From Oreocharis arfaki (lineage: Eukaryota > Chordata > Aves > Passeriformes > Paramythiidae), in assembly GCA_013398015.1 (NCBI GenBank), contig VZRR01010918.1:106751-170750 (forward strand): a stretch of 64,000 nt of DNA, written 5' to 3'. Each line of letters starts with the position of its first letter. Position 1 is the first letter of the stretch. The position numbers and the translations under genes are program-made. The notes below the pieces were generated by a model. That model did no database searches and was not told the DNA's origin. It worked only from the letters and a program-made list of their open reading frames with translations. Below, in pieces: positions 12,968-27,400 of the stretch.

Positions 12968-15900
12968 TGTCATTCAAGTTTATCAAGACCATCTCAGCGA
13001 CAGAACAGCAATGATAGCCTACATTCTTTGTGCAAGTTAAAAAGAAAAATAAACAGGATTAAATTCCAGCTGGCAATTCTTCTAAGAAAATATCCAAATG
13101 ACATTAATTTCCCACAATCATTCACTTCTTTCAGAGAGCACACTGTATGGCAGCAAGCAGAACCACATGATGCACAAATTGCCACAATCACTACACATCT
13201 CGGCCTGCGGAGAAGCAGCTACACGCCTCTCACGTGTCAGGACAGGCATGTACAGGATTACACAGACTTCTCCAGGGAAAAACCATCACAACCTCACACA
13301 TGGGAAAGTGTGAGAAAAGTGTATGCTCAAGTTATTCAAAAGGAGGCTTTTAAACATATACACAGCAGGTCAGAAACTGGAATGCACACACCAGTTGAAT
13401 GACATTCTCTTCTTCAGCGGAACATTGATCACTTGCATACAGACTTTTCCAAATGGTTCAAGGAACTGCTGAACTAAACACTGTCATTTACCTGTGTAAC
13501 CATCACATAAATCTCACCATCCAAAAAAATGAAAAATGTGGCATTCAGACTCATAGAGATAGAAAGAAAATTGTGTATCAAATGCATGAGCTGCAGAGAT
13601 TTTCTTCTGCATGTTTAAACACAAATAACAGAGAGATCTGAGGCTTGCAATGACAACATTATGCTCAAAGATGATGTGTGGCATCAGTGATGTACTTCAA
13701 CTAGGAAGATTCTTTGGTTTCACCTGGCTATCAGAGTTATTTTAGTGTCCTTTTCATATTACATAACATCTGGTCTTTCCTTGGCATGAATAATCAGACA
13801 GTATTTCTACAGTTTAAAGAACTCTACCAAAACCAACTAACAGTAGGACACAAGTCAATGGCATTGCAATTGCAAGAAATCCAAGAAAGGAAGACAACAA
13901 AACTCATGAGGCATTTGTGCAACTAGAGCAAACACATAATAGAAACAAGTGTAATTAAAGCAGAGTCACAAGGGAAATCAAAGACAGGAATAGAATCTTC
14001 TCTATAATTGCTAAGTATTAGATTAGTAAAGACCTTCACCATTTGCTTACATGTTGACAGAAAGTTCACAAATATAATCTAAATCCAGAAGCTAATTTTG
14101 TTTGTTACAGCTGCAGCAAGCATATAAAAACAAAATAAAATTGGCACGCCAATGACTGAGCCAGGAGGAAGATGGTTGACTATGCTGTACCTGTTGGGAA
14201 GACTTAAGGTGTTCTCTTAGGCTAGACTTCAGCCCAGAGAGAAGTCCTTAGATCATCAAAGAGACATTAAGATAACCATATCGGTAGCTTCTTAGATTTA
14301 GATACGCAGATCCTGAGCTTGAAATCTTTACTCAAGCAATACTTTGTAATGCAGTGCAATTGTTATGGTAAATAAATGGAATCAAACACTGCTGAACTCA
14401 ATGGAAACACTCCCAGTTCCTTGCTGCAGACAGGATTACAACCCATGGGTCTGTGTGGGACTGTGCTACTCCACTGCAGCAGAAAAGAGCTGCTAAAAGC
14501 CCTCCTTGGCTAGCTGTGACTCAGTTTTGATCCTGCTCACACACAAGGGCAGATGCACAGTTTAGAAGTCTGAGACAAGGAACGAGTTCTCTTATTTACA
14601 AGAGTGGAAATCCAAAGTGTTATCAGCACTTTGATTCAGAATCACACAGATTCTGGTCAAACCTTTTAATTTGAGAAAGAAAGAAAATCTTTAGACTACA
14701 AAACCAATAGAACATGGAAAGAACTGAATATGATAAAAAACCCAGAAACCATGCTCCACTGTCATCTGAGGAGACAATCCAGCAAGGCACTTGGATACAT
14801 GCTTAGCTTTAAAATGGAATCAAACCTATTGAAGTTAAACTTTGCTGGATATGGGATATCTTCTTCCGAGTTGTGTTACTTTTCAGTGTTAGTATGCTGG
14901 CAAATTTCAGATCACACTAACAGTTTTCTCTCTCACATCCACCAGCTTTCTTTTCACTCTTGAGCTGAACATTAACTTACAGAACATTGTGACATACATT
15001 CCAAACTCAGCCAGCTATCTTTTGCAATGGTTAATAAAACAAAATGGATACAAAATTTTATAGGTACAATCTGAACAGCTGCAGTATAGAACTGTGCTAA
15101 CTGTGGAGAGCCAAGCATAAATCACTCCTTTCCTTGACTAGAAAATGGCAAAATTTGTAATGGTTTCCGGACCACAAAAGCTAATGTTTTTCTTTTTCTT
15201 TTTGTATACATGCAAAAGGCACTAGTCTGTTATTACTCAGCAACAGCCTCCTGAATTACTGATACATTCTGATGAGGGTTTATCTGAAATACAACAATTT
15301 GTCAATCAGATCTTTCTTGGACCATTAAGTTTACCTGCACGGCTTAGTGTTTAACTATTTATTTTAGCATATGGGTAAGGACTACTTATGAACTTCTTAA
15401 ACTACTTCTCATGATTACGTGTCATCAAGGCCCTGACACAGCATTTCATAATTCTTTGGCAAACAATATATCCTTGCTCATGTGGTGATGTCAAAGGAGA
15501 ATCCTACTAATGTTATTTATAATGATAAGCATGGCATGATACCTGTCTCATAGCAGTAGATGCAGATGAGAACACCCCATGGAATGCAGCATTAGAAGTC
15601 AATATAAATTGTCCTGAAGTGGGTCTCTGTCTCAGGGAGGGCTGTAGATGACAGGAACTAGCCACATGTTGTAAGGGTTGTTCTGGATTCTGAGACTGTT
15701 TCTTGCTAAAACACAACACTGGTTTTCTGGAGCAGGTGATACTCAGATTAGGCAGAGTAATTCTAAATGATGGGTGAAGGACTTACAGAATTAGCAAACA
15801 AAATTCGTGCATATTTGGGCTGAGAGACAGCTGCTACAGAAAAAATTGGTGCCCATACTCTTCTGAAGTTTCCTGGCTCAGAAATACGAAGGTACAGTAC

Positions 15901-17064
15901 AGTTTGCTAGATCTGGCACTATAAACTTTGATGCCCTCATCCCTGTCAACTCAGCTGATCACTAGGCATTCATAACCAGACTTTGGAACTACTCTTCCAT
16001 TATGTACACACAACTAAGCTGCCTGAACTGTGCATAGGAGAGCAAATGTTTGCTTGGAGACAGTTCTCCAAGACCACACAACAGCAGAATATAGGAAAAA
16101 CCCCATTTATTCAGCCTCTATCTCTGCTCCTTTCAGTTTCATATCTAAGCCATCACCAGATTTTCAGCAGTAAACCATCTTCCTGAAAGACAGCAGGGGA
16201 GAGAGTAAGACTAGAGAGAGATGCTCCCACTTTGGTGCAGCAGTATGCTGCATTTTCACAGCCTTTCTGCAACAGAAGACTCAAAGATGAACATGAATTC
16301 CATCTCCTCAGCTTTATACTGCAGCAAAAATGTTGTGAATGCCTGGAAATGGGGTCATTGGCATACTTGAGAGAAAACGTGTTTACTGGCATTCTTGCCT
16401 GTTCAATAAAGCATTTTAGTAATGCTGTATTTGTGCCCATCTTTAGTTCTTAGTTTAATGACATAACTATTTAATTAAAGTAAGAAACCCTAAATGGATA
16501 CTAATACTGACATTTGTAACAAAATGTAAAGCAAATAACAAACGTGTTACTCTTTTTTTCTTTAGAATCACATTGAATGGACCCAGTTCTTAAAGAAAAA
16601 CCCAGCAGCAGAATACACTCTTTAATTGATCCTAAAATAATTTTTATAATAGTTTTAATTGTAAACTCGTTGCCTGGTGTAAAGAGTATTTTGTTTGTCA
16701 CCTGGCTAAACATAATTATTTGTCGTATATGTCAAAAGAAGGAACTTTCGGAGTAAGTGCTTATTTGCTAAGTTTTTATAATATATTCTCATTGATACAA
16801 CTTTTTATATATAGTCTTAATGGAAAATATTAATATATTTTAAAATGCATCAACTGTTAGTTGATAGGTTTGGTTTGGTTTATAAACATTAAAAAACTAA
16901 AAAAAATGTGTATAAAGGTAACTGTGCTTCTTTAGAAACTTTATGTGATCATTCACATACAGCTTCAAAATATTTTAGAAGTTTAGTAGCAATTCAAAAT
17001 GTGCTGCCTCAGTGATTTACAATTATATCACTGCTAAAATGTGGAACGTTGCCCACTATTTTAA

Positions 17065-17160
17065 TACTTTGGGCTGGATTTTGCTGTCAATCATATCCAG
17101 AGTAATTCCTTATATCAGATTTATGCTGGTGGAAGGGATATCAAAATTTGGCTTCTACTT
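17065..17160 (+). repeat. Possible ancient amniote interspersed repeat
   Basis: TTTGGGCTGGATTTTGCTGTCAATCATATC...GAGTAATTCCTTATATCAGATTTATGCTGG resembles the same ancient repeat family (GGCTGGATTTTGCTCTCAGTTACAC...GAGTAACTCC). It lies inside the proposed 3' UTR and is diverged; family assignment is tentative. Confidence 0.35.
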
Positions 17161-18330
17161 AGGGTTAAAAAGAAGCATACCATGCTTCAAAACTTGCATG
17201 CAATCAAATCAAGGACCACATTCTCTTGACAAACTTGCTTTTGTCAGGGTGATTCTTATCTGCACTGCTCCGTGTTAGACACTCATCTTCATTATGCTTC
17301 TGGGAGGAAGAAAAAATGGTGAAGAAAACACCAGCTTCTTGACTGATGAAATAAGCTTCTTCCTCCCACCAATCAAATTGAATCAAACCAAATCATAATC
17401 AGGGTGGGTTTTTTTGTCAAAGTCTGGATTATGTTCAGCTTCCACTCCCAGCTGATAACAATAACTGATAGTTACTGAGCACCCAGTTACATTTTACTTG
17501 TTTAGTTTCTTCTAAATTTACACCACGGGCTTACAATGGCCAATGAAAAGTTTTTCTTGTGGTGTAATATTCCACAAATGTCAGTTTATGTGTATAGCAT
17601 TCCTCATTAACAATAAAACATATTTTTCAAGTATGAATTTCTGCATGTAAATTCTCTTCTTCAGTATGCAGATACTCTGACTTCTAGTGTGCATCATCAC
17701 AAGTGATACAACATACAACCATTTCCTCTTCTTTCTCTGCCACATTGTTCATTGAACAGAGTGATAAATATCCAAAACTGCCATCAAAAACTGTCAGTGC
17801 AGTTTCTCTATAAGCAGAGCACTTGAAGTGGGAAATGATGTCCTCAACAGTGCATGCCATGATATGTGCCTTGGACTTTCTGGTCCTGTAGTTTAAATAT
17901 TCTGACAGAGCCAAGAAAGGTTCTGAACTTGCCTCTTATCCTCCCATGGAAAGTAAATCTCAAAACCAAAAGAACTATAAAGATTTTTCTCCCATCCTCT
18001 TGCCAACCTTGATGGTGGTGGTTGATTGTCTGCAAAAGGAGAATGAAAACCACAACAGAACGCCCAGAAATGGGTCCTTTTAGAGTACTGTGTAAGATCC
18101 ATGTAGCTTTATGACTGAGCAGCAATATCCAAAGGTGAGGAAAATGCTTTTCAGCTAGCATGATAAAAGAAAGGTATGCTTTCCTTCCATATAGGTGAAA
18201 GTGCTTGTTAGCTGATGAAGCAGGAATGACACTCAAATTACTGATGGAAAGAAGGTAGAAATGTGAAATGCCTCCTGTTATTTACGGCATGTGTAATCAG
18301 AAGAATTTCAGTCTCTCTCCTTGTTGTGGT

Positions 18331-18483
18331 TTAAAGTTCTTCTCGGCACATTGGGAAGTTGACAAAGGTGAAGACATTGAACTCTATCATTATAGACAAA
18401 CACAGGAAAACAGCATAAAGAAGCAACACGTAGATGCCTAATTTCCTGTCAAGCTTCCACTTATTTATATGGATTCCAAACAC
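18331..18483 (-). CDS. SLC24A4: SLC24A4 terminal coding exon with stop
   Basis: Encodes VFGIHINKWKLDRKLGIYVL, LLYAVFLCLSIMIEFNVF and TFVNFPMCREEL, then TAA at 18333-18331. It forms the last transmembrane helix and the short C-terminal tail. LDRKLG.YVL.LYA and the tail CREEL (human A4 ends CREDD, as I remember it) separate it from SLC24A3, whose tail is different. The acceptor is TTGCAG. Confidence 0.96.
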   Translation of the reverse strand: MFGIHINKWKLDRKLGIYVLLLYAVFLCLSIMIEFNVFTFVNFPMCREEL

Positions 18484-21400
18484 CTGCAAGCAAACAGAGT
18501 GTCAGTTAATTAGGCTCTGAAGGAGACTTCTGGAAACAACCATTATAAGCTAAAAATGAGAATATTTTGAATTGGAGATCTTGTAGGAAGACAAAAATAC
18601 ATTCTCAGTATTTTATAGATCAGAAAGGCAACATATGTTGCTGACCCTGTTCTGACTCTCAGTGGTCCTACGACTGTTTTACAAAATATTTAATGAACTA
18701 AACTAAATTAATGTCCCTCCCTCCAAGTGTTCTCCTCCAGATCCCTTGTGTCCCAGTAGTACACCAGCACCTAATACCAATTCTTTCAACAGCTTCTGAA
18801 GTGGTGCTTTCCTTGCTGGTTTGCTGAACTCCAGAACTAAGGGGAGTTATAAGTTACAGGCAGAAAAGCAATGAAGTCCTTATGAAGGTATCTATTTTCC
18901 ACGGTGTTGAGTTCCTCTGAATTATTACTTATTTTCCTCAAAACTCCCCATTGAGTTTGCTGAAAGCGTCTGTGCAAATCAGGGTACTCAGCAGAACAAA
19001 TGAGCCTCAAACTCAGGTGATCTGGCTTCTGCTATGAAAAGACTCTTTTCAGAAAAGCATGAAGGGCTAGCACAGTAACACATCTGCATAATCCTCCCAA
19101 TTTTTCCCAAAGTGCTGATTAACAATATGCATGCAGCAACACCAGATACAAATCTCCACAGAACGTCTGTGTTTCACAGGCACTGTGCAGTAGGGCAGGC
19201 TGGGGATAAGAAAAGGAAACAACACGCTCTCACACCGTATAGATCAGATATATTAAGAAGTTAGTAGCAGAGTGAACAGGCCTGGTCATTCTATCACTTA
19301 AGTCATGCACAGGTGATGTGAAGCTTTGTAACACCTAGTCATGCAAGAGTGTGAAGTCTCCAGTGGTGACTCCCTCCTCTACAAAGCCTCCGCAGGCAAT
19401 CAGTGAAAGGTGTTAGTGTAAGTGGATATTTTTATACCTTTTTGATGCCTTATACCTGATTTGATTCTTCCTACAGAGCGCTCCCTGGGAGTCAAGCAGG
19501 ATCAGACCTTAAGTACCAGCAAAATTGACTTTTCAAACAGAATTATTGTTTCACCTTAAGAAGTCATGTGCTACAAGGGTGTCTTATGCTGAGTGACATT
19601 TAGCATGTCTGTTCCAAGTCTCGGGGTTCGCAGTCCTCACAGACTAGTCTTCATTAAAGGTTTAGGCTACAGCACTTAATTAGTCCAGGCTGGTTTTGCA
19701 AATCAGAGACAAGGGCAAAGGATGATGAAGCACACTAGCTCCTCTCTCAGCACAAAGTCTGGGGTATGGACACAGGACCACAGAAGTACTATTGGATTCA
19801 ACAATTCCAACACTGCCACCGAAATCCATGGGACCTACATATAGCCAGCATCTCTTGCACCAAATGCCAGATTTCAGTCCTCACTGAGGACAATGGCAGC
19901 TCCTCAACTCATGGTATTGCTAGAAGAATGATATTTTACAAGAACCAATGCTAAATATTTCTATTTTATCCTTCTGTAACATGTAAATACCTAGTAAGCA
20001 TTTTCAAACTGGAATACTTGTAGATGCTCTAATACTTACAGTAAGTGCCACTGATCCTAGTAAAAGTGCAACTGAATAAACCAATCCTTTGCTGTTTATT
20101 TTAACCTGTGGAAATAAGAAAAGACTTTTAAAATGCTGACCATATATCTGTGGTTTGGAGATCAAAAATCAGTTTACTGATTTAAAGTCCACTTGCTTTG
20201 AATAGTGCCTTACATATTTTAAATTATGCAAATCCATAACAGATGTATCCTAATGAAGAAGGGGAAGATCAAGGAATCAATCCAAATGTAAAGTAATCCC
20301 ATTTCCATTAAAAAAGACGTGAGCATTTATAATGGATTTTATGTTAAAAATCCTCGCAAGAGAGACATGCTGTTATTCTGATGTTAGTGGCAAAAATACT
20401 AAGGTACATGGAGACAGGTTAACTGGAAGTTGTGCAGTAAAAAAACGATAGAGCCATGACAATGGCTCCATCCATGCCAATATTTTTCTGCTACACAGTG
20501 TAATGTACTCTGGTTGACAAACTGGAAATTAATTGCAGTTTGTGGAAGAAGAATCGCTTCCTTAACTTTGGGTAAAGAAGAAACACTTTATTTAGCAGCT
20601 AATAACATGCTCAAAGGGTTGGTTTTTCTTTTAAATTTATTTTATTTGCATGCTTTCTTTTTAGGATTTTTAAAAAAACAGAATAGAAGTGCAAATTAAG
20701 GATTTGCCAGGTATACATACAGTTGATCCATAATCAATCGCTATAGTCTGCAAACCCCATGGAACGCCAAGTCCCACCAGAATGTCAAAGACATTGCTCC
20801 CTACTGTATTGGATACTGCCATGTCACCGAGGCCTGCAGAGAAAAAAAACCAAAAAACAACTCTTTGATAAAATCCAAGTATATGGCCATGATTCTGTGT
20901 ACTGGAGGAACCTAAAGGGGAATGATCTGCATTGATCCAATCCCCCCTGAACTGGCCAGAGTATCTGAGGTAAAGAGCCAATTTCCACAACACGTGCAAA
21001 ATTAATTTAGCGGGAAGGTGGTTCCATAATAGTTCTGAAGACTTTTCTGTACTGTTTTTGTGAGAATATTCTGCACACAACAAATAACGCAACATGGAAA
21101 ATTATTTACTTTAAATATGTAACACTTTTCAAGCAAGCAACACTTAACAGCACTACTCCTATTTCAAATTACAAAGGTGGGCCTTTGAGTACTTAATTTA
21201 TCACTGCAAAGCCCTTGTTCTTTGCCCAATGATGTGTGCTGGAGATGTTGCTATCTGACAAAAAAAAGGCTATGGGAATTGAAACAGAGGAAAGAATAAA
21301 ATCAGGTCCTTTTCTTATTCTACTGCTGTACAGAGGATCACACTGCCAGCTTTAATGTTTTTCAACAACAGGAAGAGATGTTGCTACCAGCATTTTACAA

Positions 21401-24400
21401 GTAAAAAGGAAACATAAAGAAACTTAATCAAAATTTAAAGATAAATGAGAAAGCCTTTAAAAATTTCAAATGGACAGCTGAGGGGGATGTAGCTGTCAGT
21501 AATCCAAAACACTCTGCAGTGCAGCTATTCATATGTTCCAATGGGAAACCGGTCTGCATCTGGATGAGAACTCTGCCGGGAGCAACATCACTTCTACCAG
21601 ATCCTCTTAAAATACTTCACTTCCTTGGGTTTGAGAGGTCTTCTAGAAGCAAGCACAAGTTTTACATGGAGAAGTGCTGGTCAGTATATATTCTTCAATG
21701 TAGTATTTAATAGCTCATATTCTAGTTTTGTCTACAACTTTTGTCTTTTTACCCTGACTAATGCCATGGTTACCATGACTTTATCCCATGCATGGGATAT
21801 CTGAGTGTTGGTTTACCTTCTAGAAAGCTAGAATGCCCAGTCCCAATATGCAAAAGACAATTTTTTGGTTCACAATATTAGCAAAGCGTTTTGGCTTTTA
21901 ATGAGGTGCTGAAACAGTAAAAATTAAAATAAAATGATAAAATTGCATTGACAATTTTTATGTATGGAGGAAGCAAATCACAGAGCACATACTGCAGTTA
22001 TGCTTCAGCAGACACAGTACCTTGTCTTGCTACTATTAAGCTGGCCATGCAGTCTGGGACGCTTGTTCCTGCAGCCAGGAAAGTAATGCCCATGATCACA
22101 TCTGGTATCCCAAGGGTGTATCCAATCACAGTCACCTGAACAAGAAGGAAGGTAGATTAACTTATCAGGTTTAGAAAGTCTCCTCATTACAATACAGTTG
22201 TGGCATACTCTTAACTTTGATTTCTGGTGTGGACTCTAACAGGAAGAGACTCAGAACACTCATCCATTTCTGCAAATTAAATACTTGTGGAAAAAACAGC
22301 CTAAAACCAATGCTGTGCAAAGGAAAAGGACTTTGAGTCTTACTATTCAACATTCTATGAACAAACAAAAACTCAATGTTCTAACGTGACATACTGGTGT
22401 TTCCAGGAGGCATAATCCAATCTGTGGGTTTGGAGTATTTTTGGTTTCCACAAATGGCAGGATTCTCACTGGTTCTATTTTCGGAAGGACTGCAACCAAT
22501 ATTATATTGTAATATAATGACAGAGATATGAAGAACTTATTATAACCTAACCCATGAAGAAGGAACTAGTTTCTTGCATGACTTCTAATACAATCCCAAG
22601 TGAGCACGTCTGGTTATATTGTCCCTTGATATTCCAGATACAGCTTTAAAACAGCTTGGGGAATCACTGAAGATTGCAGCAGAGCTCCCAGAAAGGACAG
22701 GGAACTGTATTTAGCTGGAACATCCAAAGAGGGCTGAAAAAACATCAAGAAAAGGCAGCTGAAAAGGAAATAGGCTTGTGAGAGTGAGGAGACCGAACCA
22801 GGGACAGACAGCTGCTTCCCTGCTGAGACTGCTAAGGATGGAAGTCTTCTAGGATATGAGTTGTTTTCTTGAAATAGTTTGCCAGTCTATCACATGAGGA
22901 AAACTGGACCCTTCACTAAAGGAAAGGTGTATTTTAGGAGCTCACTGACAAACCTCATCTTCAGAGGCAAGCAGAGACCCAAAAATAGGAGGGGACACGA
23001 TTCTGCTGCTGAGACTGGTAACAAGGTCCTATGGTCCAGCTGCCTCTTAAAGCAGTATGTGTTGCAGCCCTAATGAGCACCTCTCTCATTTGTGATGGAG
23101 GTATCTACATATGGAACCAAGGTACAGAGTATGACGTCCCAAAGGACATACAATATGATACAAATGTTTGACTTTGGCTGGCATGTGAATTTCTTCTACA
23201 CAGTGTATGTCAGAGGATTGTTTTACAATGCAAAAATTAGATAGAAAGTTGCAAAACGTATATAGAAAACACAATCCTTCATGAGAGGAAACATAAAGTG
23301 GTGTCTGATGGGCGTTTGAGGAAAGTAGAGATGTTCTCCTGTACCTTCCTGTACTGTCTTGGGCCCTATGCAGTAAAGGCCCAACAATTTCTGCAGAAAA
23401 AAGGCAGCAGAAAGCTAAAATTATAATAATTACAGTATGAGCTGAAGAGACTGCACTACAATTACATGCCTTTCTTTAACAAATGCACAGAAGATTTTTA
23501 CCTACTTCGAGATGCACATTTCACCCAGTATCAAGTCTTGCTGCCTACACTTACCATCCACACCATGAAGTAGGAGAACAAGGCAATCCAGAGAGTGGAC
23601 AAGATGAATGTCAGCATAAAGCACCTCTCCCAGCGTGGTTTGCTGCAGTTTGGAATTGTGGCAAAGAGCACAAATATCAACGGCCATGTCAAAAGCCATT
23701 TAATTTTGTTCACTTTCCCATCTGCAGGACAAAGGAAAGAAATAGTTTAGCTTTCCCATCACTATCCCAGGCTCAGTTACACCTCTTTGAGCAGAGCAGA
23801 TGATCCCAGAAGGATGTTTACAATCATGCATGTCAGCTCATTTTCCAGTGTACCTTTCAACTATACTTGGCCTTCTCACTTTCAGCCCAGTTCTGCATGC
23901 ACATCCAGAATCTTCTTATAGTTAAGCCTGCCAAGGTCTATGAAATCCATGGAAGAATTACAATGATTTAAAATCATGGCTGATTTTAAAATCAAGATTA
24001 AGTCAGATTTTTTTGCTCTTTCAAACGTTTTACTACTGATCCAGAATTTTAAAAAAAAAAACACCAACAACACCAAACAACCAAAAACCCCCCACCCTCT
24101 CACCTTAATAGGAATATTGAAACTGAAGTGGTGAAAATAACTTGTACATTTTGTGCAGCAACAGAAAACAGCGGCACAAGATCCAGCCTATGAACATGGC
24201 AATTTTTTTCACATGCCTCATTGTTCTAACTTAGGCAGAAGTTTAAATAAACTGATAATTAGAAGATCTAGATTCGTTAAGTCTCTCCATCTGCATACAG
24301 CGCCACCTTGAGATGGTAAAAGAAAACTTCTGGAAAAGGAAACAAGGTAGTGACTTCCTCACACAGCTCTCCAAAATCAGCTGGTGAGAAATTCCTGGGG

Positions 24401-27400
24401 ACTGCCATTGCTGAAGGCAGGCACACACCTTGTCATTTTTTAAAAATTTACAATATTGCAAATGTAATCTCAATACATAAACCAGAATTCTTTTATGACT
24501 GGGCCATACGCAAATGGGGCACTATTTATACAGTTCATGAAGTATCCTTCAAGTAGGATAACAAATTTGTCTATCAGGCTAAGTGAGAGTATCACAGCCA
24601 ACATTGTGGTCATTTTGGCTTGGGCTTTCCTTACACTGTGATAAAACTATGCTAGAATTAAGTAGGGGTTTCCATCATTAACTCATAATGCTATGTTTGA
24701 GATCTACTAAAATATGCTGCTTTGAATAAAATCATTGATCACATTGAAGAAAATTATCAGGTACATCTTCCAGTGAAGTTATTGAGCTACCTTATAAAGA
24801 ACAGTAAATATCCATCTCCTAACAATTTCACCAGCAATTTTCTTTCAGCAAAGACTTTGGGATTTAAGATTTGTTTAACAGGAATTTTTGTTAGTGCTTT
24901 TATTTGGATTGCTCAGTCCTCTGGACAAATGTGCACCAGGATGCAATGAAATTTAATATTAAACATTTAAAAACATTTAAAAATTAATACTACTTTTATC
25001 ATTTATAAGGCTACTTACTAGTCTAATTTAACTTGATGATTCCAAATGCAAGTCTTTATTCATTTACTTTTGCATATATTCTAGAACTAAATTTTCTTGC
25101 TGGAGTTAGGAAACAGCTTCCTAACTTGAGATTTCTTTGTGAATTCTGAGATGCCATAAGCTCACCACAAAATCCTAGACTACGCTTTGCTCTTTATTCC
25201 CATTTATAGCTTGTGGCTGTGGAACTTTTAATGCATAAAACTACCACTACCACTAAAAATGAAGTTTCCCAGAGTCATTTCTAATTCTAGAATCTTACAT
25301 GTCACTGAGGATCTATTACAGATTTTACAGGAAAGACCTTTTTCCCTCTGGTTACACATACTGCTGCACAGATTTTTTTTAAAACAGTTGTCTTTTACCT
25401 GTTCTGTCCAGAAAATGACACTTCTTGCCTCACTTGTCTCCTTAGTTGTTAACAAGGTTGTAAATATTCTACGAAATGTCCTGTGGTAATTTATACCCGC
25501 TCCTGCTTAATTTGTTACAGTTTGGATTATTTAAAGATTCCTAGATAGTTAATTTTTACTCTTTGTCTAGTCAAGTGGCTAAGCTTGGTTCACAGTCCAA
25601 CAAGGCCTAGGCCAGTAATATCCTCAGCATGCAACTCCAAATGCAGGGTCAGTGGATGACTGACTGAAAAAATTGGATCTGTGTTGGTGTAATCTGACTG
25701 ACTTTGGTGCTGCTACACACAGGCAGTCCCATTTCTCTTTTTAGTAGCATACATAAAAGAAACAGAATTGCCTTAAGAACAAATAGAGAATAAATGCACT
25801 CAGCCTCTGCTGGGGAATATGCATCTTGTCTGGGATCCTGTCTAGCACCCGGAATTACTCAAACAAGTGCTTAGCTGGGAATGCATAGTGCCTTACCACT
25901 GGCATAGCTATGCTTGTTCATTTCTAGGAAAACCTAAGCACTAGTGGAGGAGGACTTGCCTTTCCATTATCTTCACTGAGTTTGAATGGATGTGTGTCAG
26001 ATTAAAATTCCTGGCTATATTAGTGGTGATGCTTTACCCACACAACATCTTGAGTTGAAACTGCTTAGCTAGATGGTTTGTGGGAGTGACATCTGCATTC
26101 ATTACATTGGCAACTAGGCTTGAGACTTTGGGGAACAGCTGCAGGTAATTCTAGGGTTTGCTGGGTTAACAAGAGAAGCTGAGCGGCCAGTTGCAGTCAG
26201 CCTGGAACAGTGCAGAACCACCACAGCCAAAGCAGCTTACTTGACACATTCCACATTGGCTTCTCTTCTGTGTTTTGTTTTTCTAGCTTTTATGAACTTT
26301 TATATAAAGCCTTAAGTGTATCTGGCCTTGATTTTGCCTCAGGCCTTTTTATTCAGCTCCTACTGTGCTGGGTCATGGACCTTGTGTGGCACATAGTGCT
26401 GAAGAAGTCTACTCTCATGCTGTAACTTAGCAGTTTTTTAAGACTTTAAGTACATTTAGCAGCAATCTCAATGAAGTGAGACTATTTCCTCAGGAAACTG
26501 ATGACTTTATTCATTTCACATGGCTTAGATGAATGCACAATCAGTACACAGCTTGAAGATGGATTTTTTTTGTTGTTCTTTTCAAAGTACTTCTGCTGTT
26601 CTGTTGTTTAGGTTTTGACCACCCACTCTAAAATAATAATTAAAAAGATTTACTGATAAAGATGTTAAAGTGAAGTATGCTTAGAGGTCATGATGAATTG
26701 TTTTACAACTGTTGAGTAGCTCCCAAGAACATCTGCAAGGAAGGAAATTATCATTCCCATTAAGGCCATTATTCAATACACAGCTCTTCTGTCCCATTAC
26801 AAGACCTCAGTGCAGTTGTTCTAACAGTGGTACCACCTACTCCTGTGAGCCCTGGGTCTAAAGGCTCCTGCAGTAACCCATATAACTGAGAAAAGGTGTA
26901 TTTTGCACCCCCCACAACAATAATGAAAGAATATTGCTTTATTACAGAAAACAACACTGGTCTACATTCTGTTCACATCACTCTGCTGTAAAACAAGAAG
27001 ATGAGGGGGTTTTTTTGCAAGAACTTGTTTGCACTACTCCATACATCCATTTTTTTCTGTTTCCACAGGTATTTGGAAGCCAAGCATGCCACGTATTACA
27101 GAGAGGTATCATTACAAAAGGGCTTGATTACAATGTTTCTGAAAATGGAATGGCAGCCCTACAACAAAGAGCTCTTTGCTAATTTTCAATACATCCCTGG
27201 GCTAGTCATCTTTCCAGATGTTATGCTCACAATAATTACTTTCACATACAGATAGTGTCCTGGTGAACAAAGACAGCAACATACAACACAGCACTGAGAA
27301 GGAACAAGTATTTCCTTGAGGTGCTAAAGAAAGCACTTTTTACAGAAAAAATACAGTCCTATGTGCAACAGTCACAGAGAGCTGAGAGGAGCTCAATATA

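Larger units (their letters stand above)
12130..18330 (-). other. SLC24A4: Probable SLC24A4 3' UTR (about 6.2 kb)
   Basis: This AT-rich, ORF-poor sequence follows the stop codon with no recognisable exon. On the minus strand it contains several AATAAA hexamers (16106-16111, 15358-15363, 12962-12967, 12148-12153). The last lies in an AT-rich context followed by a GT/T-rich stretch, as expected for a distal poly(A) site. The extent is inference: an earlier site could be used, making the UTR shorter. The interval also holds two probable ancient repeat fragments, near 12610 and 17065. Confidence 0.4.
18484..23554 (-). other. SLC24A4 introns between the last coding exons
   Basis: Four introns lie here (18484-20039, 20106-20720, 20834-22020, 22136-23554). 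Apart from splice sites and A/T-rich runs I see nothing in them: no repeat family that I recognise and no extra coding segment. Confidence 0.8.

Noticed and set aside
13028..13402. 124-codon plus-strand open frame
   Set aside because: Antisense to the probable 3' UTR, no motif, no supporting context.
17844..18236. 130-codon minus-strand open frame just after the SLC24A4 stop
   Set aside because: It lies in the proposed 3' UTR, has no known motif, and sits among other chance frames.
20834..21095. N-terminal part of the 141-codon frame that overlaps the alpha-2 exon
   Set aside because: Only 20721-20833 is coding. The rest is intron read through in frame; a clear CTGCAG acceptor marks the exon start.
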